DNA of 64,000 bases from Amaranthus tricolor (GCF_026212465.1 NC_080063.1:7821702-7885701); one strand, 5' to 3'; counted from the first letter of the stretch, positions 12,872 to 25,832 are shown. Translations and numbers: made by a program. Notes: generated by a model from the letters alone, not told the origin.

Positions 12872-13301
12872 ATTTTAATTGATGAAAGCTTTGAAGAAAG
12901 GAAATTGAATCTTAATGCCTTGAAAAGGGAAGATAAAATTAGTAATATTGGTTGAAAAATTTCAAACCACCGAAAAAAAATAAGCATTTCCCTATTACTG
13001 TACTTGTAGAAATAAATATTTTCTGTATATCATCTAGTATATTAGATGATCTTATTCTCTCTAATTATGTATAATATCATAGGGATATTCTTATTTTCTT
13101 TCTTACTTTCGTAGGTTTGATGTATAAATTGAAGGATTATGTTACTCATGAGAATGAAGAGACAAAATTAACAAACCCTAATTTTCACTGTCATATTTTC
13201 AGTATTTTGTCTGAAAATTTTCTCCAGAAATTATACTGCTCTACTTTTTCATGGAAATCCAGACGTGGCTTTATTTGTACTTTTTCTAAGACACTTTAAT
13301 A

Positions 13302-13590
13302 CTTCCTCCGTTCTGATATTGTTGTTACATTTGCATGGGCACGAGAATTAAGAAAAGTGATTGACCTACACTGTAACTGATTGTTTACTTTATAGAGTAT
13401 AGTATTTTATTATTGTTAATTGAAAAAGAAAAAGGAAAAATAGGTTGTTAGGTTACTTTATAGAGTATAGTATAATATTTTATTATAGAGTATAGAGTAG
13501 GATAAAAATAGGGGTAGGTAGAACTTTAAATGATTATTTTATTACTAAAAATAGAAATGTAGCAAGTAATATGAAATTGCCACAATTTTT
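13302..13590. mobile_element. Mariner-derived (Stowaway-like) MITE, right end decayed
   Basis: The left end ACTTCCTCCGTTCTGATATT and the following TTGCATGGGCACGAGAATTAAG resemble the left end of the mariner-like element at 20106. The right part contains AAAATAGAAATGTAGCAAG, matching that element's right end (AAAATAGAAATGTGACAA), but the last 40 or so bases are missing. Probably a deletion derivative of that family. Confidence 0.6.
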
Positions 13591-14071
13591 TTGACACAAT
13601 TACCTCACTTTAACACTGGCATATGTTTCTTTGTACATTTTTTTGACTTGTTAAGTTGACATTTAACTAGAATTATTTTATTATATCCACAATTTTTACC
13701 TTTTCAACCTAATATTTAATTTTATATTAATTGGCACAATATGTTACCATTAGATTATGTTTTATTTTTCTATTTAACTAAAGAATCATGAACCCGAATC
13801 GAATCAAAGCACGAATCATGTGAAGTTTTTGATATAGCCTATATTTGCCTAATAATGCAGGCTGTATTTTTGATCTTGTTTCTTAATCACAAGACAAGAG
13901 TATGAGACATAGCTAAGCTTAAATTAACAAACTCATCCTAACTAAGTAGAGACATTTTTCAGAATAATGTTTAAAAAAAAAAAATTTCTCACTTTATCTA
14001 ATTTGGGAAAGTATTTCCCAGAATACCGTCCACGTGGAAAAGTGTTTTTTTTTTTTTAATTTTTTCAGAAC

Positions 14072-14202
14072 AAACCGCCACTTGAGATGGCGGTTTATCT
14101 AAAGCACAAAAACGCCACATGAAGTGGCGGTTTGGTCAAGGCAAACCGCCATCTTATGTGGCGGTTTGGTCCCTGGTAAACCGCCACTTCATGTGGCGGT
14201 TT
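14072..14202. repeat. Left subterminal array of four 25-nt hairpins (element A)
   Basis: Four palindromes at 14072-14096, 14109-14133, 14143-14167 and 14178-14202. Each is AAACCGCCA, seven variable bases, TGGCGGTTT; the second has one stem change. The spacing is about 35 bp. Confidence 0.93.
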
Positions 14203-14668
14203 GCTGGTGGCCTGCAACAATTTTTTTTTTCTTTCATTTCCCTTAAATTGTGAACGTAACCTGCATTAAACTAGTTCAATACCATCTATTCCATATTAAT
14301 CAATTACGAACCAGCTTGATTTGAAATTTTGCTTTGTAGACCTTCGGACTCTGAGAATAAGCAAAATTAAAGCCTATATAGAAATGCTTCGTAAGAATTG
14401 GTAACACGACAATCATAAACAAACTTTAAAGCAAAAGGAAAGTGTGGGTGCCGACATAAAAATCAGAGATCCTCATAAGATGTCCACCAAATGTTGGATT
14501 CAAATCAACCACATTCAAAGTAGAACTTTTTCTTGATTAATTTACTTTTTTATTGATTTTCATCAAGCTATTCTAAGAAAATCATACAAAGTAGAACATA
14601 CAAAGTTAAAATCATACAAGAATATACAAGAAGTTAAAATCATATAAGAATATACAAAGTTTGTTAAA

Positions 14669-16839
14669 CTACAACCCCCGGCCCCTTTTGTTTTGCGCAC
14701 CGGTGGATGATGACGGTGTGAACTCGTCAACCTCCGCAATGACATTAAGAGTAGGAGCTCGTCGTTGACTAGCACGCTGATATGTGATAATCCTTTGCGG
14801 AGGCGATGGATGTGGCGGAGGAGTGTTGATGGAAGACGGGGGAACGAACGGCGACATAGTAGCGGATGTCGATGGCGATCTGGAAGACCGACCCTGAGTA
14901 GATGAACGCTGGCGGCTTCTTGTGGACCGAGAACTGGATCCTCCGGAAGAGCTACCTCGATGGGCTGAACTCCTTGGAGAAGGAGTGTGGAATGTGTCAT
15001 CTACGTCGCCAATGACGGGTGGAGTCGGTATGAGGTATTCATAACCCGCTTGACTCAATGCATCGGTGAACGACGCATTAATGGAGCCTAAGGTCTGAGA
15101 ACATAGCCGATAGCCCACGTCAACTGGCGATGTAGCGGCCCCTTGAATCGTGTCATTACATTGTATCAACACCGATCGGATGCGCTCAGCCTGTTTGTTA
15201 TCATTATATTGTTAAAACAGTTACTTAAAACTATTACTATTTGTTATGAGTGTTGAAAGAAAACGTACCAGTAACGTAGATGTCAGATGGTAATGTGATC
15301 CTGGCTGCGCAAATGCGGTGTTCGTTAGGCGTAATATGGAGATGCGCCTGTACCAACTCATGTACATAGCAGAGCAATGACCTGTGAAGTTATCTCCTCC
15401 AACCAATGTAGATGCTCGGTCGTTCCACGCATCTACATGCGATCTATGTCGTACGAGGTAGTTCTTGTCCCCAGTCCTCCAATCGATCACATGTAGTTGA
15501 CGTTGGGTGTCACAGGCTTGCGGAATTACCTGCTCCAAACCGAATTGACGCATGACACGATCCGGGAGATGTAGCTAGACGATGTCAAAGCAAATAAGAG
15601 GACAACGCGATCTCCAAATCTCGTGGCCCGATGTACATATGTGCGGTAGAGCTTCCATCTTAGCCGCTGTGTAAGGCTGCCATGTCATCTGTAATAGAAA
15701 TGAATATGCTTAGTAATGTATACAATTTATTCATAACTAATACAAATAGTAAATGTTACTAACCTGCTCGTCCCGTTGTCGATCTAGTGCGTCCCTGTAG
15801 TAGACGAGAGTATGTGGGGAGTGGGATCTCGAAAGATATACGCGAAGCCAGCTGCAAACAAATAAACATTGATTAACATTTTCATCTATCATAAAATAGT
15901 GAAATTATGAATTTGAATAGTGAATTGAGTGTTGCTACCTTACTGCCAAAGGATCCATCCCACGCCGATGCTGTGACCCTAATATCGGTTCAAAATCATC
16001 CGCGTCATCTTCCTGATCATGTTGCCCATCCGGTCGAACCGTCCGAATAATGGGCCTCCCTATATGAATGTGCTCCCATGACCATATCTGTAACAACATC
16101 AAGCATCCACCCATGTCCTTGGCACCCTTACGAGATGCTCGACATAAGTTACGATACAGATACGCTAGGGTAGCACTTCCCCAACTGTACTCATCTACGC
16201 GCTCCAAGTCTCCCAGTAGAGGGAGATATATCAACTGTACCGAGTCGCCGCTCTTGTCTGGAAACAAGATGCATCCAAACAGGTACAAGATGTAAGCTCG
16301 GGCATGTCTGTCAACCGTCACATCATCTGCATCATCCTCAAGCGCGCTAAAATGATGTCGGAGCCAAGTCAGCTTCAATGACGATCCAATGATGATCTTC
16401 GGCTGGGTGGGGTCTTGAGGGTTTTCCGGCCAAACCCCTAGCAGCTCATGTACTAATGCTGGCCAATTTCCCTCCCCATAGCCAATGACTGCTTGTCCTT
16501 CAACCGGCAGTCCCATGATAACTGCCACATCTTGCAACGTGATCGTTGCCTCGCCAACTGTGAGGTGGAAGGTATGTGTCTCCGGCCTCCACCTCTCCAC
16601 CAATGCAGTGATAAGAGCTCGATCGAGCTCTAAGCCCCCGCCCAACAACCGGTGAATGTATCTGAAACCAGCTAGCTCGACTACGTCTAATATCTTGTCA
16701 TCCACCTCCCACCGTAACGTACTCGCCTGGTAGTGCTACGAGTAACCAATTGGGCAGTGGAGCCCTTCCACGCAGCTACGCTCCTGTGTGTCGCCTGAAG
16801 CGTAAGCACTGATGGATCAACTGGGCCCGGCATCGCCAT
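14669..16839 (-). pseudogene. Plant mobile domain (PMD) gene of element A, one nonsense and one frameshift
   Basis: Read on the minus strand. Exons are about 16839-15939, 15851-15764, 15688-15269 and 15190-14669, all with GT-AG borders. The start ATG (16839-16837) gives MAMPGPVDPSVLTLQ, the usual opening of PMD (PF10536) proteins. The core has LDRALITALVERWRPETHTF and TITLQDVAVIMGLPVEGQ. The C-terminal exon is Ser/Arg/Pro-rich low complexity. Two defects are visible: a one-base frame change near 16710-16725, between the opening and the core, and an in-frame TAG at about 15577 (reading V-stop-LHLPDRVMRQFG, where relatives have an acidic residue). PMD proteins occur in plants both as transposon cargo and as domesticated silencing factors of the MAIN/MAIL type. 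With only two small lesions this copy decayed recently. Confidence 0.85.
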
Positions 16840-17593
16840 GATCGCTGTTACGTGTTTTTCATCGCCATAAGTGTTATAAAAATCATAAAAATATCATGAC
16901 TTCCCTCGCATTATCCAAATTTGCAACCAATTCAACATGTTTTTCAATGGGATAATGATCTTTCATGTGATATCTCCACCAATTTGCTACCAATTTGCAA
17001 CCAATATCATGACTTCCTCACCCCAATACACTATAACGGGAAGTGTAAATTTGAATACAAGAATTTGTGATACTAAGGTATTAGAACACTTATTATAAGG
17101 TTCATTTCAAATATAAAAGCTAAAAATACCATGAATATATACAAAAACCATTAAACTAACCCTACAAAGTAATAAACTTTCATTGAAGCATTTCATCAAA
17201 CACTTTATATGCATACAAAACAAATCCTAAAATTCAACTACAAATGTGTAAAACGTAAGCTTAAATCATGAAAACAATAGAATGTAACAAACAATTAACG
17301 TTTTTATAACTTCAATTCAAACAATAATGAACAAAAAAAACAATTTGCATATTGAACAAAAATTAGGGTTTTATTCATACCTTAAATGAGGATGAAAATG
17401 AACTAGTACACAAGGAGAAGATGGGAATGTAGTTGATTAGCTTAGTTGAATGAGAGGAATTGTAAATTTGAAGTAAATGAGAGTGAAGATCTTTTTTTTT
17501 TTTTTTAGCAAAACCGGCAGCAAGTTGAATGAAGAGCAAAATGGAATGCAGTGAACAACATCTCACGACATTCTGAAGATTTGTACTAATACC

Positions 17594-17735
17594 AAACCGC
17601 CAAATCAAGTGGCGGTTTACTCCACTTTACTTTTTTTTTTTTTTAAAAAAAAAATTTTACCTTAACCAAACCGCCATCTCAGATGGCGTTTTACTCCAAA
17701 TGCCTGAATAAAACCGCCATTTCATGTAGCGGTTT
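17594..17735. repeat. Right subterminal array of three 25-nt hairpins (element A)
   Basis: Palindromes at 17594-17618, 17668-17692 and 17711-17735 with the same AAACCGCCA...TGGCGGTTT stem as the left array; two have single stem changes. They lie upstream of the PMD start and inside the right TIR. Confidence 0.92.
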
Positions 17736-18013
17736 CATTAAAAAAAAAAAATTTCTCAAAGCAATCCTACGTGGATGGTAAACTTGGAAATACTTTCCCA
17801 TTTTAAGGAAAGTGGGAATTTTTTTTTAATTTGGCCATAGATTGGGAATAGACTCAACTAAGTATCACGTGAGTAGCACATCATATTTAACACACTATAA
17901 CCAACTAACTTATAGCTTACTACACTATACACAGACTCTTTTTGGATAAAAATAATAATAATAATAAAACTTTAAAATATCAAAGTTGTTTACAAACTTT
18001 ATATATAAAGTAG

Positions 18014-18722
18014 CTAGTTGATCATCATACCCAGTGTATCCCGCTCATAGAAAACTATGATCAGGGTCTGGGGTAAAATGGAAGGCGGCAACTCATACCC
18101 CTGAAGGAGGATGCGGAGAGTCCTTCGGCTCCAAGAAATGCTTAAAAGATAGGCTCCTGCATAAAAACTGATAAGTAAAGTCAAAACCACAAACCCATAA
18201 TTTACCACACAGGCTTAAACCTTAGGCATAAAATTAAAATTAATAATAAAACATATAACTAAAAAAACTATGTAAAAAACGAGTAAAAGCATGATAAGTC
18301 AAAAACCAAGAACAAGCACACCAATAAACGAGAGTGTCAGTATTCTAAGACATGAATAAGGTGTCTCCAATTACCTCTATCCCTAGCTAAGTCCTTGGTG
18401 AGGTTTAAGACATGAATAAGGTGTCTCCAAGTCATTTTTTATTTGTTTTTCCCACGTTCTCCTAGGTTTTTCTCGGCTTCTCTTCCCCTCCACTATGATA
18501 CTCACGATCCTCCTCACAAGGGCGTCTAAAGTTTTCATCTGCGCATGACCAAACCATTTCAATTTATTTTCACGCATCTTTGCAGAAATAGGCGCAACTC
18601 CTAGTTACTTTCTAAACTCTTGATTTTTAATTTTATCCATCATTGTGTAACCACACGTTCACCTCAACATATGCATTTCTGTAACTTTCATCTTATATTC
18701 AAAAGTCTTTTTTACAGGCCAA
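18014..18722 (-). pseudogene. RTE-type LINE fragment (C-terminal region and 3' tail)
   Basis: On the minus strand, 18722-18383 encodes the conserved region downstream of an RTE reverse transcriptase: VTEMHMLRW, MMDKIKNQEF, GVAPISAKMRENKLKWFGHA and IIVEGKRSR, with one stop. The 3' tail follows at 18130-18014 and ends in the ATGATGATC type terminus. It is 5'-truncated, as is usual for LINEs. Related copies lie at 25.7-27.9, 36.6 and 57.4 kb. Confidence 0.8.
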
Positions 18723-18992
18723 CATTGTATTACATATAAAGTTGATAGTTGTTAGTTGTTATTCTCTTATCTTCGACTATTAGTATTATGGTCTATTGAT
18801 AAATATAAAATTATAAGACTTATTTATTTTATTTATTTATTTTTTTGTAAAGGAGTTTTTATTATTATGAATTCAATCAGTTATAGTACAAAATCAAAAT
18901 AACTCTAAATATTTAAATTAATGATGTGAATGTGATCATTCCTTTACAATTTCTCTTAATTTTACTCTAATATATAAACTCTACAATATATA

Positions 18993-19253
18993 TTCCCTCC
19001 AATTAATTTAGTTGTCCTATTTGTTTTTTAGCATTATTCAACAATTATTTTTAATTTATATTTTATTATTAATCTATAATTTTAAAAATATTTAATTGGA
19101 ATTTGTTTTTGCTACATTACAATGCACAGTAAAAATTGTTAATATAACTTTTTAAAGTTTCATTTATGTTGAATTAGAAATTTTACGACTTGAATAAAAT
19201 GTATTGACATGTGTGCGAAATAAAATGAAACCACAAAATTGAATAAGATAGAG
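18993..19253. mobile_element. Stowaway-like MITE, degenerate
   Basis: Left end TTCCCTCCAATTAATTTAG next to TA, right end TTGAATAAGATAGAG before TA; about 260 bp. It resembles the better preserved copies at 19631, 22681 and 37065. Confidence 0.55.
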
Positions 19254-19630
19254 TATATTATAGACAAAGTATTTTATAGGATAATATCTTTTAAAACTAT
19301 TTTATCTCATGTGATAATTAATCAAATTCGTATATTGATAACACTTTTAAATATAAATATTAGATTAAGTAAGTAATTACAATATAAAAATAAACTTATA
19401 AATACCATGTAAGCAAACTAGAATCAGTAATAGTCACCTATTTGTTAAAGGTTTCATATAGTATCTAATTTGTCATTTTTCTCAAAAGTATTTGTACTTA
19501 TGATTATGGTATGATATGATATGATATGATAGCATATCTATAATTAGAGTTGAAATAGCGTATTTCTCTGTCCCTTTAGGATAATAGCAAATAGAAAATA
19601 GTTTCTTAAGGAATAATTAGATATTTGATA

Positions 19631-19888
19631 CTCTCTCCAATTTCGAGCAAATGTCTCATTTGATTGTTTGACATATTCAACGATCACTCTTAAATTGTAT
19701 TTTATTCTTAATCTAGATATCAAAATATAATCAAGTGAGATCTTGTTTGATTCGACCCAACGTAAATTTTATTAATATTAAATTTTTATAATTTTTAAGT
19801 ATACATAATTAGATATATTTAAGATTGAATTAGTGCATTGGATAGAGTGCAAAAACTAAATAGGACAATTGGTGTGAATTAAAGGGAG
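19631..19888. mobile_element. Stowaway MITE
   Basis: 258 bp flanked by TA. Left end CTCTCTCCAATTTCGAGCAA, right end GGTGTGAATTAAAGGGAG. The interior shares TCTTGTTTGATTCG with the copy at 37065-37321, so both belong to one family. Confidence 0.8.
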
Positions 19889-20105
19889 TAATAAATAAAG
19901 ACAGAGAATGAACTGTGTAAATGAAATGAAAAGTAAGTTAAAATATATGGGTTAAATTAAAAAAGTGATTAATCATTGTCAAAAATAAAGTAATGCAAAC
20001 TAAGAAGGATAATCTAAAAAAATAATGTTAAATGAACAGAACAGAAAAAGTACAGCGACACCTCTAAGGCATTAACTTTCTCGTTTTGAATTTTCAACAC
20101 TTATA

Positions 20106-22530
20106 CTCCCTCCGAACCATTTTAATTGTCTCATTTGCTTGGGCACGGTTATTAAGGGTGGTGTAAGGTCCATTAAAAAGGTGATAGTTGGGTATTTTTA
20201 AGTGATTGGATTAATTGTTAATGATTTCCTCCTTTTGCTTAATAAAGTAGATAGAATTGAATTTTGGAGGGAAAATTGGGTTTCACATTTCCAATAGAAT
20301 TAATTAACATTAATACATTTTCGAGATTGTTATAATTAACAAACCATTAAACTACTTAATTTAAATTACAAAAAATTACATCAAATAAATTACAAAAACC
20401 ATCAAAATCATAAAAATAAACTAAGTCTTCAATTCTTCCTTGATTTCTTCAACATTTTTTGAACGGCAACTGAAAACGAGCAACCCTCTCGCCACATGCA
20501 CATGCGATATTAAATCTTTCGTTGACTTCAGATTTAAACAAAAAAAAAACAAACACGGTATGCATTCAATGTTCAAAATTAATTAAATAGCTACAAAAAA
20601 TCTGAAGGTTTTGATTTTGAAAAGAAGCCATCAATGAAACTGGAATCCACATAAACCCAACAATCATCAACAGACAGAGGAGCCAAGTAACATTGCAGGA
20701 AGCACATCAGTAAGATCCAGAGAGTTGAAACCCAATTTTTTAGAATGGCGCCAAATTAAAAAAAATTTGCGCCTATACAACACCTCAAAACACCAAGATC
20801 ATTGCATCTATATAATAAAAGCATTAAATAAAGAAGTCAGGAACTCAAATTAATTTCCACCAACCGACATTGAAGTAAAATCATGGTTAAAAAAAAAAGA
20901 GCTAGATCATTTTAGTAGGAGTCAAATAATGCATGAGCTTTTATTGTCACTAAACAGTAAAGGGAAGTCAGCCCACGGGGTCATCAATGAAATTGCCAAG
21001 AAGTACGATGTGCGTAGGAGGACACTAGGAAGGATATGGAGACAGATTCGAGATCAAAAAAAGAATAATCAAGTACCAATAACTGTCAACAACAAGAAGA
21101 AAGGCAGCAAAGGAAGGCCGTCCATCCCCTTTGATGAAAAAAGTTCAAGTCAATTGAAAAGGCGAAGAAGACAAGTTTACCAGCACTGTCAAAGGCCATG
21201 GGAGTTAGCCAAACCACAATTTGCAGATGGAAAAGAAAAAAGTACTTTTGAAAGCACACCAACGTAATCAAACCGTTACTTAATGACAAAAATAAACTCA
21301 AAAGGTTAATTTTTTTTCTTACTAGTTGCATTTTAGATGAGCAAACAAGCAACTTCACATTTAATGACATGTCAAATGTATTGCACATGGATGAAAAGTT
21401 GTTTTACATTACAAGGACACAACAAACATTTTATCTGACTCTAGATGAAATAGAGCTACATAGAGAAATCCAATTTAAAAGATTTGTGCCCAAGATCATG
21501 TTTATGTGTGCCATTGCAAGACCAATCTTTTCTAGTGAAGGTGAGATGATTTTTGATGGAAAGATAGGCATATTTCCTTTTACACATGAAGTGGCAGCAC
21601 AAAGAAGTTCAAAAAATAGGAAGAGAGGAGAGCCAGAGACCAAACCAATACAATCAATCACTAAAGCCACACAAGAGATATGATTGTACACAAGATACTA
21701 CCAGCAATTAGAAGTAAATGGCCACCACATTTAAGCAAAACGATATTCATTCAACAGGACAATGCTAAGCCACACATTTTAGATGATGATGTAGTGTTTA
21801 GAGAGGTGGCAACACTTGATGGATTTAGCTTCTACTTAGTGCAACAACAGGACTCATCAGATATGAATGTGCTTGACTTAGGGTTCTTTAGGTCAATACA
21901 ATCGTTAAAACATCAAAAATCAACATACAACTATGCACAGTTAGTAAGCGCAGTGAGTGTAGCATTTGACAATCTACATCCAAATGCATTGAAGTATGTA
22001 TGCATCACACTACAAGCATGTAAAGTTGAAGTTATTAAGAACCTAGGTGGTATAAATTATGACATTCCACACATGAACAAATCAAAACTTGCAAGGGAAG
22101 GGAGACTCCCACATTGTTTGGGGGTACAAAAGGAAATTATTAAAAATTATTAGGGTTTCAAACGAAGACGAAGATGGTGGAAAAAAATGAAGATGAAGAT
22201 GATAAAAGTTAAACAGTAAAAATGGGGATGAAGATGAAGATCATTGAAGAAGATGAAGAAAAAATCAAACGTTGAAGATGAAGATGAGAGAGGGAGAGAT
22301 AGGGTTTCAATTATAGGTATTAAAAAGAAAGGGAATGATTAAGATTATTAGTGTTGGATTATTTAGTTAATTAGTTTGGGTAGTAGGATATATGGGGGTA
22401 TATTCGTAATTACGTGTGTGAACTAAGGGTATTTAGCTAAAAAAAAGATTGACAAAAATAGAAATGTGACAATTGATATGACTTTGCCAAATAAGGAAAT
22501 GTGACAACTAATAAATTGATTCGAAGGGAG
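20106..22530 (+). mobile_element. Mariner-like element (MLE), 2,425 bp
   Basis: Flanked by TA at 20104-20105 and 22531-22532. The left end is CTCCCTCCGAACCATTTTAA and the right end AATTGATTCGAAGGGAG, forming the classic plant mariner/Stowaway inverted repeat. It contains a decayed transposase on the plus strand. Confidence 0.88.
20929..22153 (+). pseudogene. Mariner-like transposase, frameshifted
   Basis: Three consecutive open segments in different frames (20929-21267, 21369-21683, 21680-22153). The first has the helix-turn-helix part (AKKYDVRRRTLGRIWRQIRD). The second has the first catalytic Asp in LHMDEKLFY. The third has the second Asp in FIQQDNAKPHI and the third in NVLDLGFFRSIQ. This is the plant DD39D mariner signature; by my count the spacing here is one residue short. 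The element is inactive because of frameshifts, but all three catalytic Asp codons remain. It could be the source of the Stowaway-type MITEs in this window. Confidence 0.87.
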
Positions 22531-22680
22531 TATTTTTAAATATCTCACTTACTTTGTTGCACATTTGAAATTGATAATGGAAGACCATATATTTATATCT
22601 TTTTTTTTCATCTTTTACTACATCTTTAAAAAAAAATACAAAATCTGAGATGCATTCAATTAATACGGTCAAGAAACTTA

Positions 22681-22940
22681 TTCTCTCCTATTCACCTTAA
22701 ATGTCTCATTTTCTTATTTGGTCAAGTCACCCTAAATGTCTCATTTCTATTTTAGGTATGTGACCTTTACTAATTTATCCCTACTAAATTTAAGTTTTTC
22801 ACACCTTTACATATACTAACCCCACTTTACCGCTATAAAAATTTAAAAGCACTATACTTTTTTCTTTCACATGCGATCTCATTTAACCACCTAAAAATGG
22901 TGAAAAGTCAAATAAAACTCATTGAATGAATAAGAAGGAG
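22681..22940. mobile_element. Stowaway MITE
   Basis: 260 bp between TA dinucleotides. Left end TTCTCTCCTATTCACCTTAA, right end TTGAATGAATAAGAAGGAG. Non-coding. Confidence 0.75.
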
Positions 22941-22942
22941 TA

Positions 22943-24799
22943 CTAAATAAGAACATCAATGTACAACGTGCAAAGGGGGACCTAGCCTTTTCCTTGGTTC
23001 TTAGAATGAAGCACACCCTATCTTTATGGCTATAAGAATAGCTTGGAATGTAATTTTTTATGAAATTTACAGTGTCATTGGCATGATAATAAAATTTTAA
23101 ACATAGGGATTATTTTTTTATAATTTTTATTAACATTTTATACAATATTTTCAAATAGAAATATATCAAATAAATTTTATGAAGAAAATAAGATAATTTA
23201 GACAGAATATAAGCATACCAATTAAACTTACATTGTCAATAAATTTTTCCACTAAAATTATACTAAATATCCATTACAATTCGTACTATTTATGACTATC
23301 AAACGAACAGTAAGGACTTAAGATTGTCTAGTATACAAACGTAGATAGCGATAGTTCATTGAAATAGAAAAGGGAGGCCTAACAAAGCTTGTTGCAGGCC
23401 GACACCTCATCCAAAGTCATATCTAATGGTTAAAAATTTTAGCTATTGCACAGAAGATAACACGTACTCCTACTTGTTTTACTACTAATATTTCAATGTC
23501 TTGTTAGCTTCATTTATTTCTACACTAACTTGAACCCACCCATTTCCCATTTTTAACTATTTATAGCTACCTCGTTCCCTAAATTATGTGGAAACTATTT
23601 TTATTTCTTTGCTTCTTTGCTTCTTATATTCTATTCCACTCTATGAAAAACAAACTTGTATACAAGTTTTTGATCGATTTACAAGTTACAATCCATGGTA
23701 GCTTGTTATCTCGTTTCTGATATTTTACAAGCCTTGAGCAAAATGACTGAAATCAACCCTAATTATATATGGTCGATTTTGATCGTTCTTTAATGGGTAT
23801 TTGGCAAAAATAAAGTTACAAGTTTAGTAGCGGTATTCTATATTCTATATGACAATATTTCTGAATTGAGGTATTGAGCCTCTTTCTAAATCTGGGCCTA
23901 GGGTCAGGAACGACTCTGCTTGTTATCATTAAAAGGTCTTGCATGTGGGAATGAGGTTACGTAGTGTAGCCAAGGATGACTTGCCGTTATTTGTAGACCT
24001 AGCAGTAGCCGGGCATTATTAATGGTTAGTCATCAAAGTAGAACGGCAAGACATTCGAGGTTATATTACTCCCTCCTTATCTCATGCTAGACCGTTTGAT
24101 GTATTCATTATTATCATTTATCAATTAGTATACTTCATACATTTAAAGCTCCTGATCCAGGTAAGTGCATCATTTCTTAATTGTGTATTCATGCTCCAAA
24201 AAATGGATAGAATTTTGTATACAATGTTAGTTGTTAGAACAAATGAGAGATTAAAGTTTATACAAAATATTTTTATTAAGTCGTTCTATGAATTTTTCTT
24301 GTTATACAATTTGAAAAATTGTAATTATAGAGGTTTTCAAAATAGATCCGACGATTCAATATTTATCGAACTTGCAATAAAATGAATTCAAAATCATATT
24401 AAAATCAATGTGGATACAAGACTCGATTTTAAATCGACTCTACTTTGCAAACGTTTATGGCTCCCTCGTCGAAGCTCAATGAGCTAATTGGGATATATAC
24501 TTACATAAATATGACATATATACAAAATATCATGTATTATCCCTTTTTAGTTGGGAATTGATCGAAGAACTCATAGAATTATTAAACTAAGATAGCAATT
24601 AAAGAAAGAACTAATGAGGAAGAAAGATTGAAGAAAAAAAAATCAAAGGACGAAGTTTTTATTAAAGAAAGCAATATAAAAAAATCATGAATGGTGAAAT
24701 CCAGAAGAAGAGTTAGTGTTTTCAATGAATCCGTTGTGCAAACAGAAGAAGCAATTATCCAAAAGAATAATAAAAAAGAAATTCAAGAACAATAAAGAA
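22943..24799. other. AT-rich region without recognisable gene
   Basis: No ORF resembles a protein I know. A lone TACTCCCTCCTTATCTCATG at about 24068 looks like one end of a Stowaway element, but I find no partner. Confidence 0.45.
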
Positions 24800-25350
24800 A
24801 ACACACACGAAATTTAACATGGTTCACTATCAATGATATAGCTACGTTCACCATGCACCGAGAACTTTATTTCGCTATTGAATGGAGATACTAAAACAAG
24901 ACAAATCTAAGAAAAACTCTCAATTTATAGCACTTAATTGAATTCTCCCTTTTCTCTCTACTTGTTCTCAATGTTCTAAATTCTAACCCTAATTAATGAG
25001 GGTTTTATATAGTAACCCTCATTTACCAAAAAATTAGGTTAAAAAGAACAAGAAACCGTTTCTAAAAAACGCGTAACTGCCGCATTTAGCAAAACCTCAT
25101 AAAGCGACGACTCATCGCTCAACCACTGGAACGTTACTTCAAGATCAGTGACGAAGCGGCGACTCGTCGCCCAATAAAAGTCACGACTCGTTGCATAGTT
25201 ACTGGAAACTCAACTAACATCAGAAGTGAAGCAAAGAATCGTCGTCTTCACCCAGAAGCAATGACTCATCGCAAGTCTTTGGAATCGCCCACTCATCTTG
25301 TTTCTTCTTCCCATATCCCAATCTAATTCAAGACACCAAACATACAAAGA
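24800..25350 (-). repeat. Decayed Ty1/copia-type LTR remnant
   Basis: Read on the minus strand it has CTATATAAAACCCTC (a TATA box near 25010) followed downstream by GTGAACCATGTTAAATTTCG. I recognise that combination from plant copia LTR/leader regions. The upstream part carries several short near-palindromes of the GCGACTCGTCGC type. The ends are not resolved. Confidence 0.45.
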
Positions 25351-25683
25351 ATCAACAACCTATTTATACTAAAATTATCTAGGGATACAAAAGTAGTATA
25401 TGAGAAAAGATGAAAATATTTTCTGGCTACTCAATACTCCGTCAGATATATGGATATTAGTTGGGTATATCATATTACTATTTAGACGCCAGTCACCCAA
25501 TTGGGTCAAGTAATAATATCTGGTCGATTCTAAGAATTTATGGTTGAATCTAGGAATACTCGATTAGGTCTAGGAATATCTGAAATGGGTGTTGATCTTG
25601 AATAAAAACTAAACTAATAATTGGAAATATAAAACTTATGAGTGATCTTTTGATTTTCTGAGGATTCATCGGTTGATCTTTTA

Positions 25684-25832
25684 TGAGTCAAGGACTCTTT
25701 GGCGGCACTCTCCTTTATTGGTATGAGTTGTCACCTTCCTTTCCTCTCCAGATCTTGATCATAGTTTCTTATGAGCGGAATACATTGGGTAAGATGATGA
25801 TGATAGTGATGGTAATAATGATGATGATGATG
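25684..25832 (+). mobile_element. RTE-type LINE 3' tail
   Basis: Contains GGCGGCACTCTCCTTTATTGG and TATGAGCGGAATACATTGGG followed by a (GAT)n-rich tail. This matches the 3' ends at 27450-27580 and 27740-27870. Confidence 0.7.

Larger units (their letters stand above)
13985..17820. mobile_element. MULE-like element A carrying a PMD gene
   Basis: Terminal inverted repeats of about 55 bp, 13985-14040 and 17766-17820; both contain GGGAAAGTATTTCC and a CCACGT-bearing segment. Poly-A/T at both borders hides any target duplication. Just inside each end lies an array of 25-nt hairpins. The cargo is a PMD gene read towards the left. No transposase is present, so the element would be non-autonomous. 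Assignment to the Mutator superfamily is inferred from TIR length and cargo. Confidence 0.7.

Noticed and set aside
14072..17735. Regularly spaced palindromes resembling a CRISPR array
   Set aside because: The conserved part is the stem itself, spacing is irregular, there are no cas genes, and the context is a plant nuclear transposon.
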